DNA of 50,755 bases, taken from the NCBI GenBank assembly GCA_003017855.1, contig PYER01000013.1:1-50755 (forward strand), given 5' to 3'. The notes under the pieces were generated by a model. That model saw nothing but the letters and a program-made list of their open reading frames with translations. It made no database searches and was not told where the DNA came from. This DNA comes from a filamentous cyanobacterium CCT1 (lineage in GTDB: Bacteria; Cyanobacteriota; Cyanobacteriia; Phormidesmidales; Phormidesmidaceae). The stretch's first letter is position 1. Each line of letters begins with the position of its first letter. Shown here in pieces: positions 34,455 to 42,241 of the stretch. Both the position numbers and the translations under genes were made by a program.

Positions 34455-36332
34455 ATGACTTCAAATTCTGCCAATAACGCCCTGAAAATCATTCCTTTGG
34501 GGGGGCTGCACGAGATCGGCAAGAACACCTGCGTCTTCGAAATCAACGACGAAATTATGCTGCTCGACGCAGGGCTAGCCTTCCCCACCGACGGAATGCA
34601 CGGGGTCAATATTGTGCTGCCCGACGTAACCTACCTGCGAGAAAATCGCCACAAGATCAAGGGCATGATTGTCACCCACGGTCACGAAGACCACATCGGC
34701 GGCATTGCCTTTCACCTCAAGCAGTTTGATATTCCGGTGATCTACGGCCCCCGTCTGGCGATGGCGCTGCTGGAGGGCAAGCTGGAAGAGGCGGGCATGA
34801 GCGATCGCACCGAGCTGCGTCAAGTGCGCCCCCGCGAAACCGTGCGGGTGGGCAACTCCTTCCTGGTTGAGTACATTCGCAACACCCACTCCATTGCCGA
34901 CAGCTGTTCGGTAATCATTCACACCCCCGTGGGCATCGTGATCCACACGGGCGACTTCAAGTTTGACCACACCCCGGTTGACGGCGAAACCTTCGATATT
35001 CAAAAGCTGGCAGAGGCGGGCGAAAAGGGTGTGCTTTGCCTGGTCAGCGACTCCACTAACTCAGAGGTGCCTGGCCATACGCCCTCCGAGCGATCGGTGT
35101 TTCCCAACCTCGATCGCGAGTTTGGCAAAGCTGACGGCCGGCTGATTGTCACCACCTTTTCGTCGTCGGTGCACCGGGTCAATATGATTTTGGAGCTGGC
35201 CCAAAAGCACAACCGCAAGGTGTTTGTGGTGGGCCGCTCCATGCTCAACGTGATCGCCCACGCCCGCGACCTGGGCTATATCAAGTGCCCCGAGAGCCTG
35301 TTTGTGCCGCTCAAATCCCTCGGTCATACCGCCGATGAGAACGTGCTGATTTTGACCACCGGCTCCCAGGGCGAGCCGATGGCGGCCCTCACCCGCATTG
35401 CCGACGACTCTCACCGGCAGATCAAGGTTAAGAAAGGTGACACCGTCGTATTCTCCGCCAACCCCATCCCCGGCAACACCATCTCAGTGGTCAACACCAT
35501 CGACAAGCTGATGATGCGCGGGGCCAAGGTGGTCTACGGCAAAGACAAGGGCATTCACGTCTCCGGCCACGGCGCTCAGGAAGACCAAAAGCTGATGCTG
35601 GCTCTCACCCGGCCCAAGTATTTTCTGCCGGTGCACGGCGAGCACCGCATGCTGGTCAAGCACTCTGAGACTGCCCAGAGCATGGGCGTACCTGCCGAAA
35701 ATATGGTGATTATTAACAATGGCGACATTGTCGAAGTCAACCCAGCGGGCATTCGCATTGCCGGTCAGGTGCCCTCGGGCATTGAACTGGTTGATGCCTC
35801 TCGCGTTGGGGTTGTGGGCCGCGACGTACTCAAGGAACGGCAGCAGTTGGCGGAAGATGGCGTCGTTACCATTGCCGCCACCGTAGGCAATAACGGCAAG
35901 CTAGTGGCCGACCCCATTGTGCAGATTCGCGGGGTTGCTCAGTCGATTTCCCAGGAGCGCTTCCAGGGTCAGGTGAAGCAAATTATTGCCCAGGTGCTAG
36001 CCAACCGTGGCGCTGAGCTGGTGGTGTCTAACGGCAATGGCAAAGCAGCCCTTGATCTGGATGCCCTCAAAGCCGCCCTCGACCAAGATCTGCGCCGCCT
36101 GGTCCGGCGCGAGCTAGACAAGCGCGACCCCATGCTGATTCTGCTGATTCAGGGCGCTGGTGTAGAGGGCTCGGTGCAATCGCAGCCCCAGGCCGAGCCC
36201 AGGCCTAAGGCCCAGTCGAAGCCTAAGGCTGAACCAAAGCCCAAAGCAGAACCTGAGCCCAAAGGAGAGCCTGAGGTTGTGGTGACCGAGCGCCGCACTC
36301 GCACCCGGGCCACGGCGGCTTCGGCCTCTTAA
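34455..36332 (+). CDS. rnj: Ribonuclease J
   Basis: A 625-aa metallo-beta-lactamase/beta-CASP nuclease with 5'-exonuclease and endonuclease activity in RNA decay and rRNA maturation. The metal motif HGHEDH is at 75-80. VGNSFLVEYIRNTHSIADS and the HTGDFKFDHTPVDG segment follow, and the beta-CASP signature STNSEVPGHTPSERSV is present. The C-terminus ends in a Pro/Lys/Glu-rich repeat ((A/E)-P-K-A/G units, about residues 570-605) and an Arg-rich tail, the disordered extension usual in cyanobacteria. The ATG at 34455 fits the family N-terminus. A perfect 42-bp palindrome terminator follows. Confidence 0.95.
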   Translation: MTSNSANNALKIIPLGGLHEIGKNTCVFEINDEIMLLDAGLAFPTDGMHGVNIVLPDVTYLRENRHKIKGMIVTHGHEDHIGGIAFHLKQFDIPVIYGPRLAMALLEGKLEEAGMSDRTELRQVRPRETVRVGNSFLVEYIRNTHSIADSCSVIIHTPVGIVIHTGDFKFDHTPVDGETFDIQKLAEAGEKGVLCLVSDSTNSEVPGHTPSERSVFPNLDREFGKADGRLIVTTFSSSVHRVNMILELAQKHNRKVFVVGRSMLNVIAHARDLGYIKCPESLFVPLKSLGHTADENVLILTTGSQGEPMAALTRIADDSHRQIKVKKGDTVVFSANPIPGNTISVVNTIDKLMMRGAKVVYGKDKGIHVSGHGAQEDQKLMLALTRPKYFLPVHGEHRMLVKHSETAQSMGVPAENMVIINNGDIVEVNPAGIRIAGQVPSGIELVDASRVGVVGRDVLKERQQLAEDGVVTIAATVGNNGKLVADPIVQIRGVAQSISQERFQGQVKQIIAQVLANRGAELVVSNGNGKAALDLDALKAALDQDLRRLVRRELDKRDPMLILLIQGAGVEGSVQSQPQAEPRPKAQSKPKAEPKPKAEPEPKGEPEVVVTERRTRTRATAASAS

Positions 36333-36347
36333 GATAATTTAGGACTT

Positions 36348-36389
36348 AAAAGGGAGGGGCGATCGCAGCTGCGATCGCCCCTCCCTTTT
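36348..36389. terminator. Perfect 42-bp palindrome after rnj, containing two HIP1 sites
   Basis: The two 21-bp arms are exact reverse complements with no spacer. Each arm has the A4/T4 end, GGGAGGGG and one GCGATCGC octamer. It begins 16 bp after the rnj stop codon and is followed by TTTT, so it should form a very stable hairpin and terminate rnj; its symmetry means it could also act on minus-strand transcripts. Confidence 0.85.
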
Positions 36390-36497
36390 GCTTATGGAGC
36401 GATCGCCTGTGCCATATGGAGCGACATTGCAGGTGCAGATTTTGCCTACTTGTGGTAAAAAGGTACGCAACATCATGTTGCTGCTTCTGCTTGACGC

Positions 36498-36503
36498 TAT
36501 AAT
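36498..36503 (+). promoter_or_regulatory. -10 box of the rne promoter
   Basis: A consensus TATAAT with ATGTTG 17 bp upstream as a weak -35 (36475-36480). It would start transcription near 36510 and give rne a leader of about 370 nt. Confidence 0.55.
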
Positions 36504-36881
36504 GCACTCAGCAGGAGCTGATGTACCTGAGCAAAGGTGCATAGCAAGTGTCTTAAGCAGCTACACATCCTTAGCGCTCAAGGCTTCTGTCAGAATTTTT
36601 GTTCAGCTTGTGCGGTTTACCCAAGCAGATCTAGCGCAAACGAGATCCAATCCGAACAAGAATTCCCAGAGTCGCCCAGCGAGTTAGGTGATCTGTGCAT
36701 GCCCTTAGGAAGCAAAAGTTCATTGCGGTGTCGCAATGGTCTTGATTGCAAAGCCTTTGCAAACGAGTTTTCCGACGACCCGGTGGCGGTGTTGACGTGG
36801 CAGGTGAATGGCCAAATCACCCACTCAGGGCAGGAAAAGCAGACTTTATTCGCCCCGGTGAGCGTTGTATGAGGAATTTGA

Positions 36882-39053
36882 ATGCCGAAGCAGATTGTTA
36901 TTGCTGAGCAAAACCGAATCGCTGCGGTTTTTTCTGAAGATCAGATCCAAGAGCTGATTGTGGCTACAGGTAGCCACCAGGTTAGCGACATTTATTTAGG
37001 CACGGTAGAAAACGTGCTGCCCGGCATCGATGCCGCCTTCGTCAATATCGGCGACAGCGAGCGCAACGGCTTCATGCACGTTACCGACCTGGGCCCGCTG
37101 AAGCTCAAGCGCAGTGCCGGTTCCATTACCGAACTCGTGGTGCCCCAGCAAAAAGTGCTGGTGCAAATCATGAAAGAGCCCACGGGCAACAAGGGCCCTC
37201 GTTTGACGGGCAACATCAGTCTGCCGGGGCGCTACCTGGTGCTCATGCCCTCTGGACGAGGGGTCAATCTGTCACGGCGCATTCGCAGCGAGAGCGAGCG
37301 CAACCGTCTGCGGGCGTTGGCCATTCTAGTGAAGCCTGCGGGTATGGGGCTGTTGGTGCGCACCGAGGCCGAGGGCATCAGCGAAAATGCCATCATTGAA
37401 GACTTAGAAACGTTGCAAAAGCAGTGGGAGAGCATTCAGCAGCAGGCGTTAGCCACTCGGCCCCCTGCCCTGCTCAACCGCGACGACGACTTCATTCAGC
37501 GGGTGCTGCGTGACGCCTACAACGCCGATGTCAACCGCATTGTGACCGACTCCAGCGTCGGTATGAAGCGGGTGAAGCAGCATCTGGCCAACTGGAGCGA
37601 TGGCCAGGTACCGACTGGGGTACTGATCGATCATCACCGCGAGCGCACTCCCATTCTGGAATATTTCCGGGTTAATGCGGCTATTCGTGAAGCCCTCAAA
37701 CCCAGGGTAGATCTGCCTTCTGGCGGCTACATCATCATTGAGCGTACCGAGGCGCTAACGGTTATTGACGTTAACTCTGGCTCCTTCACCCGCTCGGCCA
37801 CTGCCCGCGAAACGGTGCTGTGGACCAACTGCGAAGCGGCGACCGAAATTGCGCGACAATTACGCCTGCGCAATATTGCCGGGGTGATTGTGGTCGACTT
37901 TATCGACATGGACTCCCGGCGCGACAAGCTGCAGGTGCTGGAGCACTTCAACAAAGCCCTGCGCTCTGATAAAGCTAGACCCCAAATTTCTCAGCTTTCT
38001 GAACTAGGGCTGGTTGAACTGACTCGTAAGCGCCAGGGCCAAAATATCTATGAGCTGTTTGGTCGGCCCTGCCCGACCTGCGGCGGGCTGGGCCACCTGG
38101 TACATCTGCCCGGTGAAGCTCTGAGCGAGAGTGGGCAAGATGTCCCTCGGGCACTGGCCTCTGGTGGTGGGGCTGCTCCTCAGCTGGCACCGCCCCTAGG
38201 AGATACAGACAGCCTGGATGGTCGCCCCGATCTGCAGGAGCTCGATCTGGTAAACCACCCGAGCTACCAGGACCGCTCAGGGCGGGGCAACAATCGCCGC
38301 CGTCGCCGTCGTGACCCCTTACCCACCACGCGGAGCAACGGCAGAGATATGCCCGTGGCGAAAGAGGCTGGGCCAGGGCCTAATCTTGAGGTGAAGGAGC
38401 CTGCTGAGTCGGTGGCACCGGTAGTGATTGGTAAGGCTGAGGACGATAAAGCGCCGCCTCGTGGCCGAGGGCGAACCGGGGGCCGCAGTGATGCTCAAAG
38501 CGACCCATCCCGGAATCGTAAGACCGCTGCCGCACCTCAGGTGGTAACGGTAGAGATGACCCCCGACGAGCAGCGCATCTACGCCATAATGGGAATTTCG
38601 CCGATGGTGCTATCGACGCAAGAGGTGTCTGACCCCCGAAATGTGGTGGTATCGGTGGTGCTGCCGGGCCAAGCGCCGCCAGAAGTGGTTTTGCCTCCCG
38701 AAGAAGCGACAGTCTCAATGGCGGCTCCAGTAACCCCGGCCGAGCTGTCAACAATGGCGATCGCAGATTCCACTCCGTCGTCTAAACCATCTCCCAGTCG
38801 TACGGTGCGCACTCGGGCCGCTCGCGCCAAAGCCCAGGAAGCTGACACATCCGATAGTGGTACCGCACTGCCAGATGCGCAACCAGAAGCGATCGCAGGC
38901 ATTCCCGAGCCGGTTACTGAAACCCAAGCCACTGCCGAACCCAGCTCTGTCGAAGCGGCACCTGAACCCCAGATCGAAGCCACCAGCACTGTCCGTCGTC
39001 GTCGCCGCCGTCGCTCTTCCGCTGCGGATGGCGACGATGGCGGTGACGAGTAA
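36882..39053 (+). CDS. rne: Ribonuclease E
   Basis: A 723-aa endoribonuclease of the RNase E/G family, the central enzyme of cyanobacterial mRNA decay. The S1 domain (about 35-120, QVSDIYLGTVENVLPGIDAAFVNIG) is followed by the RNase H-like and DNase I-like catalytic parts with VIDVNSGSFTR and VVDFIDM. The zinc-link cysteines are C397 and C400 (RPCPTCGG). The C-terminal half is disordered, with Arg6 near residue 470 and the end VRRRRRRRSSA (R705-R711, S712-A714), which matches the nonapeptide that binds PNPase in cyanobacteria. A YAIMGISPMVLS segment near residue 565 resembles a conserved cyanobacterial subregion. Confidence 0.96.
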   Translation: MPKQIVIAEQNRIAAVFSEDQIQELIVATGSHQVSDIYLGTVENVLPGIDAAFVNIGDSERNGFMHVTDLGPLKLKRSAGSITELVVPQQKVLVQIMKEPTGNKGPRLTGNISLPGRYLVLMPSGRGVNLSRRIRSESERNRLRALAILVKPAGMGLLVRTEAEGISENAIIEDLETLQKQWESIQQQALATRPPALLNRDDDFIQRVLRDAYNADVNRIVTDSSVGMKRVKQHLANWSDGQVPTGVLIDHHRERTPILEYFRVNAAIREALKPRVDLPSGGYIIIERTEALTVIDVNSGSFTRSATARETVLWTNCEAATEIARQLRLRNIAGVIVVDFIDMDSRRDKLQVLEHFNKALRSDKARPQISQLSELGLVELTRKRQGQNIYELFGRPCPTCGGLGHLVHLPGEALSESGQDVPRALASGGGAAPQLAPPLGDTDSLDGRPDLQELDLVNHPSYQDRSGRGNNRRRRRRDPLPTTRSNGRDMPVAKEAGPGPNLEVKEPAESVAPVVIGKAEDDKAPPRGRGRTGGRSDAQSDPSRNRKTAAAPQVVTVEMTPDEQRIYAIMGISPMVLSTQEVSDPRNVVVSVVLPGQAPPEVVLPPEEATVSMAAPVTPAELSTMAIADSTPSSKPSPSRTVRTRAARAKAQEADTSDSGTALPDAQPEAIAGIPEPVTETQATAEPSSVEAAPEPQIEATSTVRRRRRRRSSAADGDDGGDE

Positions 39054-39064
39054 CTCCGGAATGA

Positions 39065-39658
39065 GTGCCTGTGGAGCTCATTCATGACCCGGCAACCAGA
39101 GTAGCCGGGGTAGACGAGGTGGGCCGGGGGTGTCTGTTTGGCCCCGTGGTGGCGGCCGCGGTCGTACTGCGACCCAGCGCCTGTGAGCAACTCCGGTCGT
39201 TGGGGGTAACCGACAGCAAGCGGCTCAGCCCAGCCCGGCGCGAAAGCCTGGTGGTGCCGATCCAGACCCTGGCGACAGACTATGCCCTGGGATTAGCCAC
39301 CGTCTACGACATTGAACGATTAAACATTCTCCACGCCAGTCTTCTGGCTATGACGCGGGCGCTACGGCGCCTGAGCGTGCAACCCGACCTCTGCCTAGTA
39401 GACGGTAATCAGCCCATTCCTAACCTGGGCCTACCGCAGCAAACGGTGGTGCAGGGCGATCGCCTGCGCATCGAGATAGCGGCCGCCAGCATTCTGGCAA
39501 AGGTCTGGCGCGATCGCCTGATCGTGCGTCTCGATCGCCGCTACCCCGGCTATCATCTAGCTCGCAATAAAGGCTACGGTAGCGCCGCCCATCGGCTGGC
39601 CCTGCAAACCCTGGGGCCGACTCCCCAGCATCGGCGATCCTTTAAGGGCTGTGGTTAA
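39065..39658 (+). CDS. rnhB: Ribonuclease HII
   Basis: A 197-aa RNase HII that removes ribonucleotides from DNA and RNA primers from hybrids. The active-site start GVDEVGRG carries D17 and E18, VTDSKRL follows, and a CLVDGNQPIP segment carries the third acidic residue. The start is GTG at 39065, 11 bp after rne, so the two are probably co-transcribed. It overlaps the convergent sensory-module gene by 4 bp at its end. The length is slightly short of the usual 200-215 aa but all motifs are present. Confidence 0.94.
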   Translation: MPVELIHDPATRVAGVDEVGRGCLFGPVVAAAVVLRPSACEQLRSLGVTDSKRLSPARRESLVVPIQTLATDYALGLATVYDIERLNILHASLLAMTRALRRLSVQPDLCLVDGNQPIPNLGLPQQTVVQGDRLRIEIAAASILAKVWRDRLIVRLDRRYPGYHLARNKGYGSAAHRLALQTLGPTPQHRRSFKGCG

Positions 39659-40413
39659 CGCAGTGCCGGCGTGGCCAAAGCGACCTGTTCGGCAAACGTA
39701 CTGGCCCGATCAAACCCCTCAATTGCAATGCGGACGTAGGCCGAAAGCCACCGAAAGCGATTGGCCGTTTCCAGGGGAATCGGCACCTTGCTAAACAAAA
39801 TCACCGCAAACAGCTCTCCAGCGGGGGTCAACCCCCCAAAGCCAAGTACCGACTTAATCCCGTAGGGCTTTACAAACTGCTTCTGAGCCGGAATGTAGGG
39901 GCTGTCTAGCGCCGTAGGTACATAGAACACATTAAATGCCCTGTGGGGTGTCTCGGTAATCAACGTGGGTACGGTTTCAATCACTTTGCTCACCTCTAGA
40001 CCAAACTGCTGAATTAGCTGCAAGATCATCGGTGCCCGGTGCACAAAGTCCTGGTCGAGCAGCGGAATGCCCTGGTGGCCGGTAGAGTCCTGGCGGTGGT
40101 TCCACTGGGGCTCGTCGCCGGCGGTAGCCAGCAGCGTCAGGCACTTGGTGGCCGAGGGCACGTACTGCCCCTGAAGAACACCCCGAGCCGATTCCTGTAC
40201 CGTCGCCGGCAGAAAGCCAAAGGGATGGGTGACAAAAAATCGGGTGAGGGCGCAGGCGGGCTTACCGGTGCGGGGGTCGACAAAATTCTCATACAGATAG
40301 CGCACTACACGGCTAGCGGTCTCCTCCATACTCTGCGATCGCTCGTCCATATTGCGCAGCGTGACCGCACACTGACACATATCGGCCTTAGAAAATTGCT
40401 CAAAGTTATACAT
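39655..40413 (-). CDS. Orphan GAF-like sensory module, cyanobacterial
   Basis: A 252-aa protein with no kinase, cyclase or DNA-binding domain. The sequence LRNMDERSQSMEETASRVVRYLYENF, CLTLLATAGDEPQWNHRQDSTGHQGIPL, SPYIPAQKQF and KSVLGFGGLTPAGELFAVILFSKVPIP matches a domain I know as the N-terminal part of cyanobacterial PAS/GAF histidine kinases and adenylate cyclases. Here it is a stand-alone protein. C-x-C at residues 13-15 near the N-terminus might bind a metal or cofactor. No signal peptide or membrane segment. It is followed downstream by the convergent rnhB, and upstream by the repeat-rich gap. Confidence 0.72.
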   Translation of the reverse strand: MYNFEQFSKADMCQCAVTLRNMDERSQSMEETASRVVRYLYENFVDPRTGKPACALTRFFVTHPFGFLPATVQESARGVLQGQYVPSATKCLTLLATAGDEPQWNHRQDSTGHQGIPLLDQDFVHRAPMILQLIQQFGLEVSKVIETVPTLITETPHRAFNVFYVPTALDSPYIPAQKQFVKPYGIKSVLGFGGLTPAGELFAVILFSKVPIPLETANRFRWLSAYVRIAIEGFDRASTFAEQVALATPALR

Positions 40414-40747
40414 TTCTCACCCCCATGATGGAACCGGCCTATGGGTCAATCATGGAGCGGGGATTGAGGTGTTAGTGTTCATGAAAAACACTTTTATTGA
40501 ATCAGCAATAACTCTACGCCATCTTAGCTGACACTTTATGAAATGAAGCTTTTGTAATGTTTTCAAAATTTTCCGGATTGCTATTCATCAATTTAGATTT
40601 AGTTTTTCCTATTCCGAAAACTGTGTTCAAATGGGAAACTATCAGAATACAGTATATCAAAAGCAAAAATAAAATAGAATTTGCCTAGCTGTCCTGGTTG
40701 GGCGCATCCCAAACTAGCAAGTTTATGAATTCGATGAACGATTGGTC

Positions 40748-40824
40748 CGTCATGCCCGTGCAAACGGGCATCCAATCAAGAGCAACTGCTACCAAATGGA
40801 TTCCCGCTTCCGCAGGAGTGACGG
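40748..40824. repeat. Inverted pair of REP-like palindromes
   Basis: The left unit (40748-40774) is CGTCATGCCCGTGCAAACGG plus GCATCCA, with a 6-bp stem GCCCGT/ACGGGC and a GCAA loop. The right unit (40797-40824) is TGGATTCCCGCTTCCGCAGG plus AGTGACGG and is its inverted counterpart. The two share outer arms CGTCA/TGACG and TCCA/TGGA. This is the architecture of the widespread CGTCAT-TCCCGC...GCGGGA-ATCCA REP element family, here diverged. Confidence 0.65.
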
Positions 40825-41083
40825 GCTTGATTCTTTTCCAAAATCAATAACGCAGCACATTTGTAAAACTGGGACGCACCCGTTCTGTTTGTTCGAAATC
40901 ATTCAAAATACTAATCTTAAAAAACTTCGGATTTTGTCAAATCCTTATTTATTGAAGTTTTACTGTAAATAAAAAGTAATAACAATGTCAGAGGCACAGC
41001 TTGAAGCAAATGTGTTGAATAGTTTTTCGATCTTCTAGAGCAGCGGTACAGTATCTAGATGACAGCCCCACTCTAGTGCCCTA

Positions 41084-41195
41084 GCTCCGCTTGGCACCCT
41101 GGCATCCTGGTTTTGCGTCTCCACCGCTCTTTTTAGGAAGCAGAGCCTCCGATGAGCATTCCACTGCAGAGCACTGAAGGGACAGCGAATACTGA
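41084..41195. repeat. Degenerate cyanobacterial intergenic repeat
   Basis: The succession GCTTGGCACCCTGGCATCCT, GTTTTGCGTCTCCACCGCTC and GCAGAGCCTCCGATGAGCAT matches by memory a non-coding repeat found in many filamentous cyanobacteria (its usual form includes TCCCAGTCTCCGACTGGGA and AGGCAGAGCCTC). The central palindrome has decayed. No open frame. The identification needs an alignment. Confidence 0.4.
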
Positions 41196-41261
41196 ACCGG
41201 CGTTCTAGAATTGTGTAGTTGCTTCTAATCAACCTCAAGAGCGCTGTGCTAACCGAGTTAG

Positions 41262-41284
41262 GCAGGGCAGGTATTCTGTCCTGT
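41262..41284. other. Small hairpin left of a structured G+C-rich stretch
   Basis: GCAGGGCAG (41262-41270) pairs with CTGTCCTGT (41276-41284) over 9 bp including two G-U pairs. It is followed by further potential stems: ACAGG/CCTGT then TTTT at 41369-41388, and GGTACT (41404-41409) with AGTACC (41434-41439). Together they could mark an unannotated structured RNA in about 41260-41480. No known RNA family was recognised. Confidence 0.3.
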
Positions 41285-41566
41285 CAATTTCCACGGGTCA
41301 TGCAGAATTGCCGCATTGGGGCCGCTGCCTCCGGTAATCTTTTGCTCCAGGGGACTTGGTGGGGGCGCACAGGTTGATAGCCTGTTTTCTCTAGAGGGAT
41401 GTAGGTACTGAGCGGGATACGTCTTACCCTGGGAGTACCTTGTACCCTTGGTCCCGGTGGAGCCAGCCGGCTAACAAAACGAGTGCATTTCAGCCCTACC
41501 AGCTCAGCAATATTACAAAATAGGTTCCCACAGTCCTCAGTTGTTTGCTATGCTAGGAGGCCGAAC

Positions 41567-41648
41567 GCGGATGTGGCGGAATTGGTAGACGCGCTAGATT
41601 TAGGTTCTAGTGTCCTCGGACGTGAAGGTTCAAGTCCTTTCATCCGCA
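41567..41648 (+). tRNA. tRNA-Leu (anticodon UAG)
   Basis: An 82-nt class-II tRNA. Acceptor arms GCGGATG (41567-41573) and CATCCGC (41641-41647) pair fully, followed by discriminator A at 41648. GGTAGACGC forms the D-loop, the anticodon stem CTAGA/TCTAG (from 41594) holds the TTTAGGT loop with anticodon TAG at 41601-41603, a long variable arm TGTCCTCGGACGT follows, and GGTTCAAGTCC is the T arm. The 3' CCA is not encoded. TGTGGCGGAATTGG is a typical tRNA-Leu D-region. Confidence 0.96.
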
Positions 41649-41692
41649 TACAATATCTCTCGCCAAAGGCGCAGAGCTAAAATACGATACCC

Positions 41693-41710
41693 TGGCGGCA
41701 TCGGCCGCCA
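41693..41710. other. Hairpin downstream of tRNA-Leu
   Basis: TGGCGGC (41693-41699) and GCCGCCA (41704-41710) pair perfectly with an ATCG loop, 45 bp after the tRNA. No T-tract follows, so it is at best a weak terminator or a processing structure. Confidence 0.4.
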
Positions 41711-41898
41711 CTTGCGGGGCTAAGAAGGGTGTTAGGGGTAATATTTGACTCTCACAGCCCCAAATTGCGGTAATTGCGGTTAGGAATATTCCTTAGTGCC
41801 GCTCACGCGATCGCATCGGATCCTACCCGTGAACAGTAGGCAGAGTTCTTGCGATCGCACTGCTATGCCGCTTTCGTCGAGTGTATAGCTGTCGCCCA

Positions 41899-42171
41899 TC
41901 ATGGGCCAGAGAAAATGGCTTCTTCTAAATCCTGGCGGCTGAGGGAATATTTGAACACCCGCTGAATATCTTTTTCATCGGCTCCTGCACCGATGTAGCG
42001 CACCACAATGCAGTCTGTTTCGAGCACAATCTCAGCTTCCCAGCGGGGACGGACTACGTGCCAACTGTGGAGCTCTTCGTTGTCCTGGGTGCAGCCCTGT
42101 TGACGCAGCCAGACTTCTATGTCGGGTAGGGGATGGTTGTAGAGGGGCGTAGCGGCTGAGGGAAGTGCCAT
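41899..42171 (-). CDS. DUF3143 family protein
   Basis: A 90-aa cyanobacterial/plastid protein of unknown function. It is recognised by LYNHPLPDIEVWLRQQGC near the N-terminus and the C-terminal VFKYSLSRQDLEEAIFSGP. Compact alpha/beta fold predicted; no signal or membrane segment. It is the last gene of a three-gene minus-strand cluster with a J-domain protein (70 bp upstream) and a YaaW protein. This neighbourhood with a DnaJ-like gene is one I recall from other cyanobacteria and suggests a chaperone-linked role, which is inference. Confidence 0.85.
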   Translation of the reverse strand: MALPSAATPLYNHPLPDIEVWLRQQGCTQDNEELHSWHVVRPRWEAEIVLETDCIVVRYIGAGADEKDIQRVFKYSLSRQDLEEAIFSGP

Positions 42172-42241
42172 AGGATATTAAGGAATGAGTAAAAAAACAG
42201 TAGGTCAGGTCGACAGAGAACGATGGGCTACAGCCAGTGGG

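Larger units (their letters stand above)
36333..36881. other. rne leader region
   Basis: A 549-bp interval between rnj and rne. After the rnj terminator it holds a consensus TATAAT at 36498-36503 and then about 370 bp up to the rne start. Two plus-strand frames overlap this stretch: 36388-36687 and 36537-36872 (111 codons, GTG start, no known domain, ending 9 bp before rne). The long, T-rich leader is the known site of RNase E autoregulation in other bacteria and in Synechocystis, so leader function is more likely than a gene. Confidence 0.5.
40414..41566. other. Gene-poor interval: A+T-rich part plus repeats before tRNA-Leu
   Basis: About 1.15 kb without a convincing protein gene. The left part (roughly 40480-41030) is clearly richer in A+T than any neighbouring gene and contains a pair of inverted REP-like hairpins (40748-40824). 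The middle (41084-41195) resembles a decayed cyanobacterial intergenic repeat. The right part (about 41250-41480) is G+C-rich with several small hairpins and no open frame. The tRNA promoter must lie just before 41567 (TATGCT at 41549-41554). Confidence 0.6.

Noticed and set aside
40742-40972. 76-codon frame in the A+T-rich gap
   Set aside because: Its N-terminal part is read from the REP-like hairpins and the rest has no domain or ribosome-binding site.
41483-41680. Open frame over the tRNA-Leu gene (DVAELVDALDLGSS)
   Set aside because: This is the usual false frame produced by translating a tRNA-Leu gene; all tRNA stems pair and no protein evidence exists.
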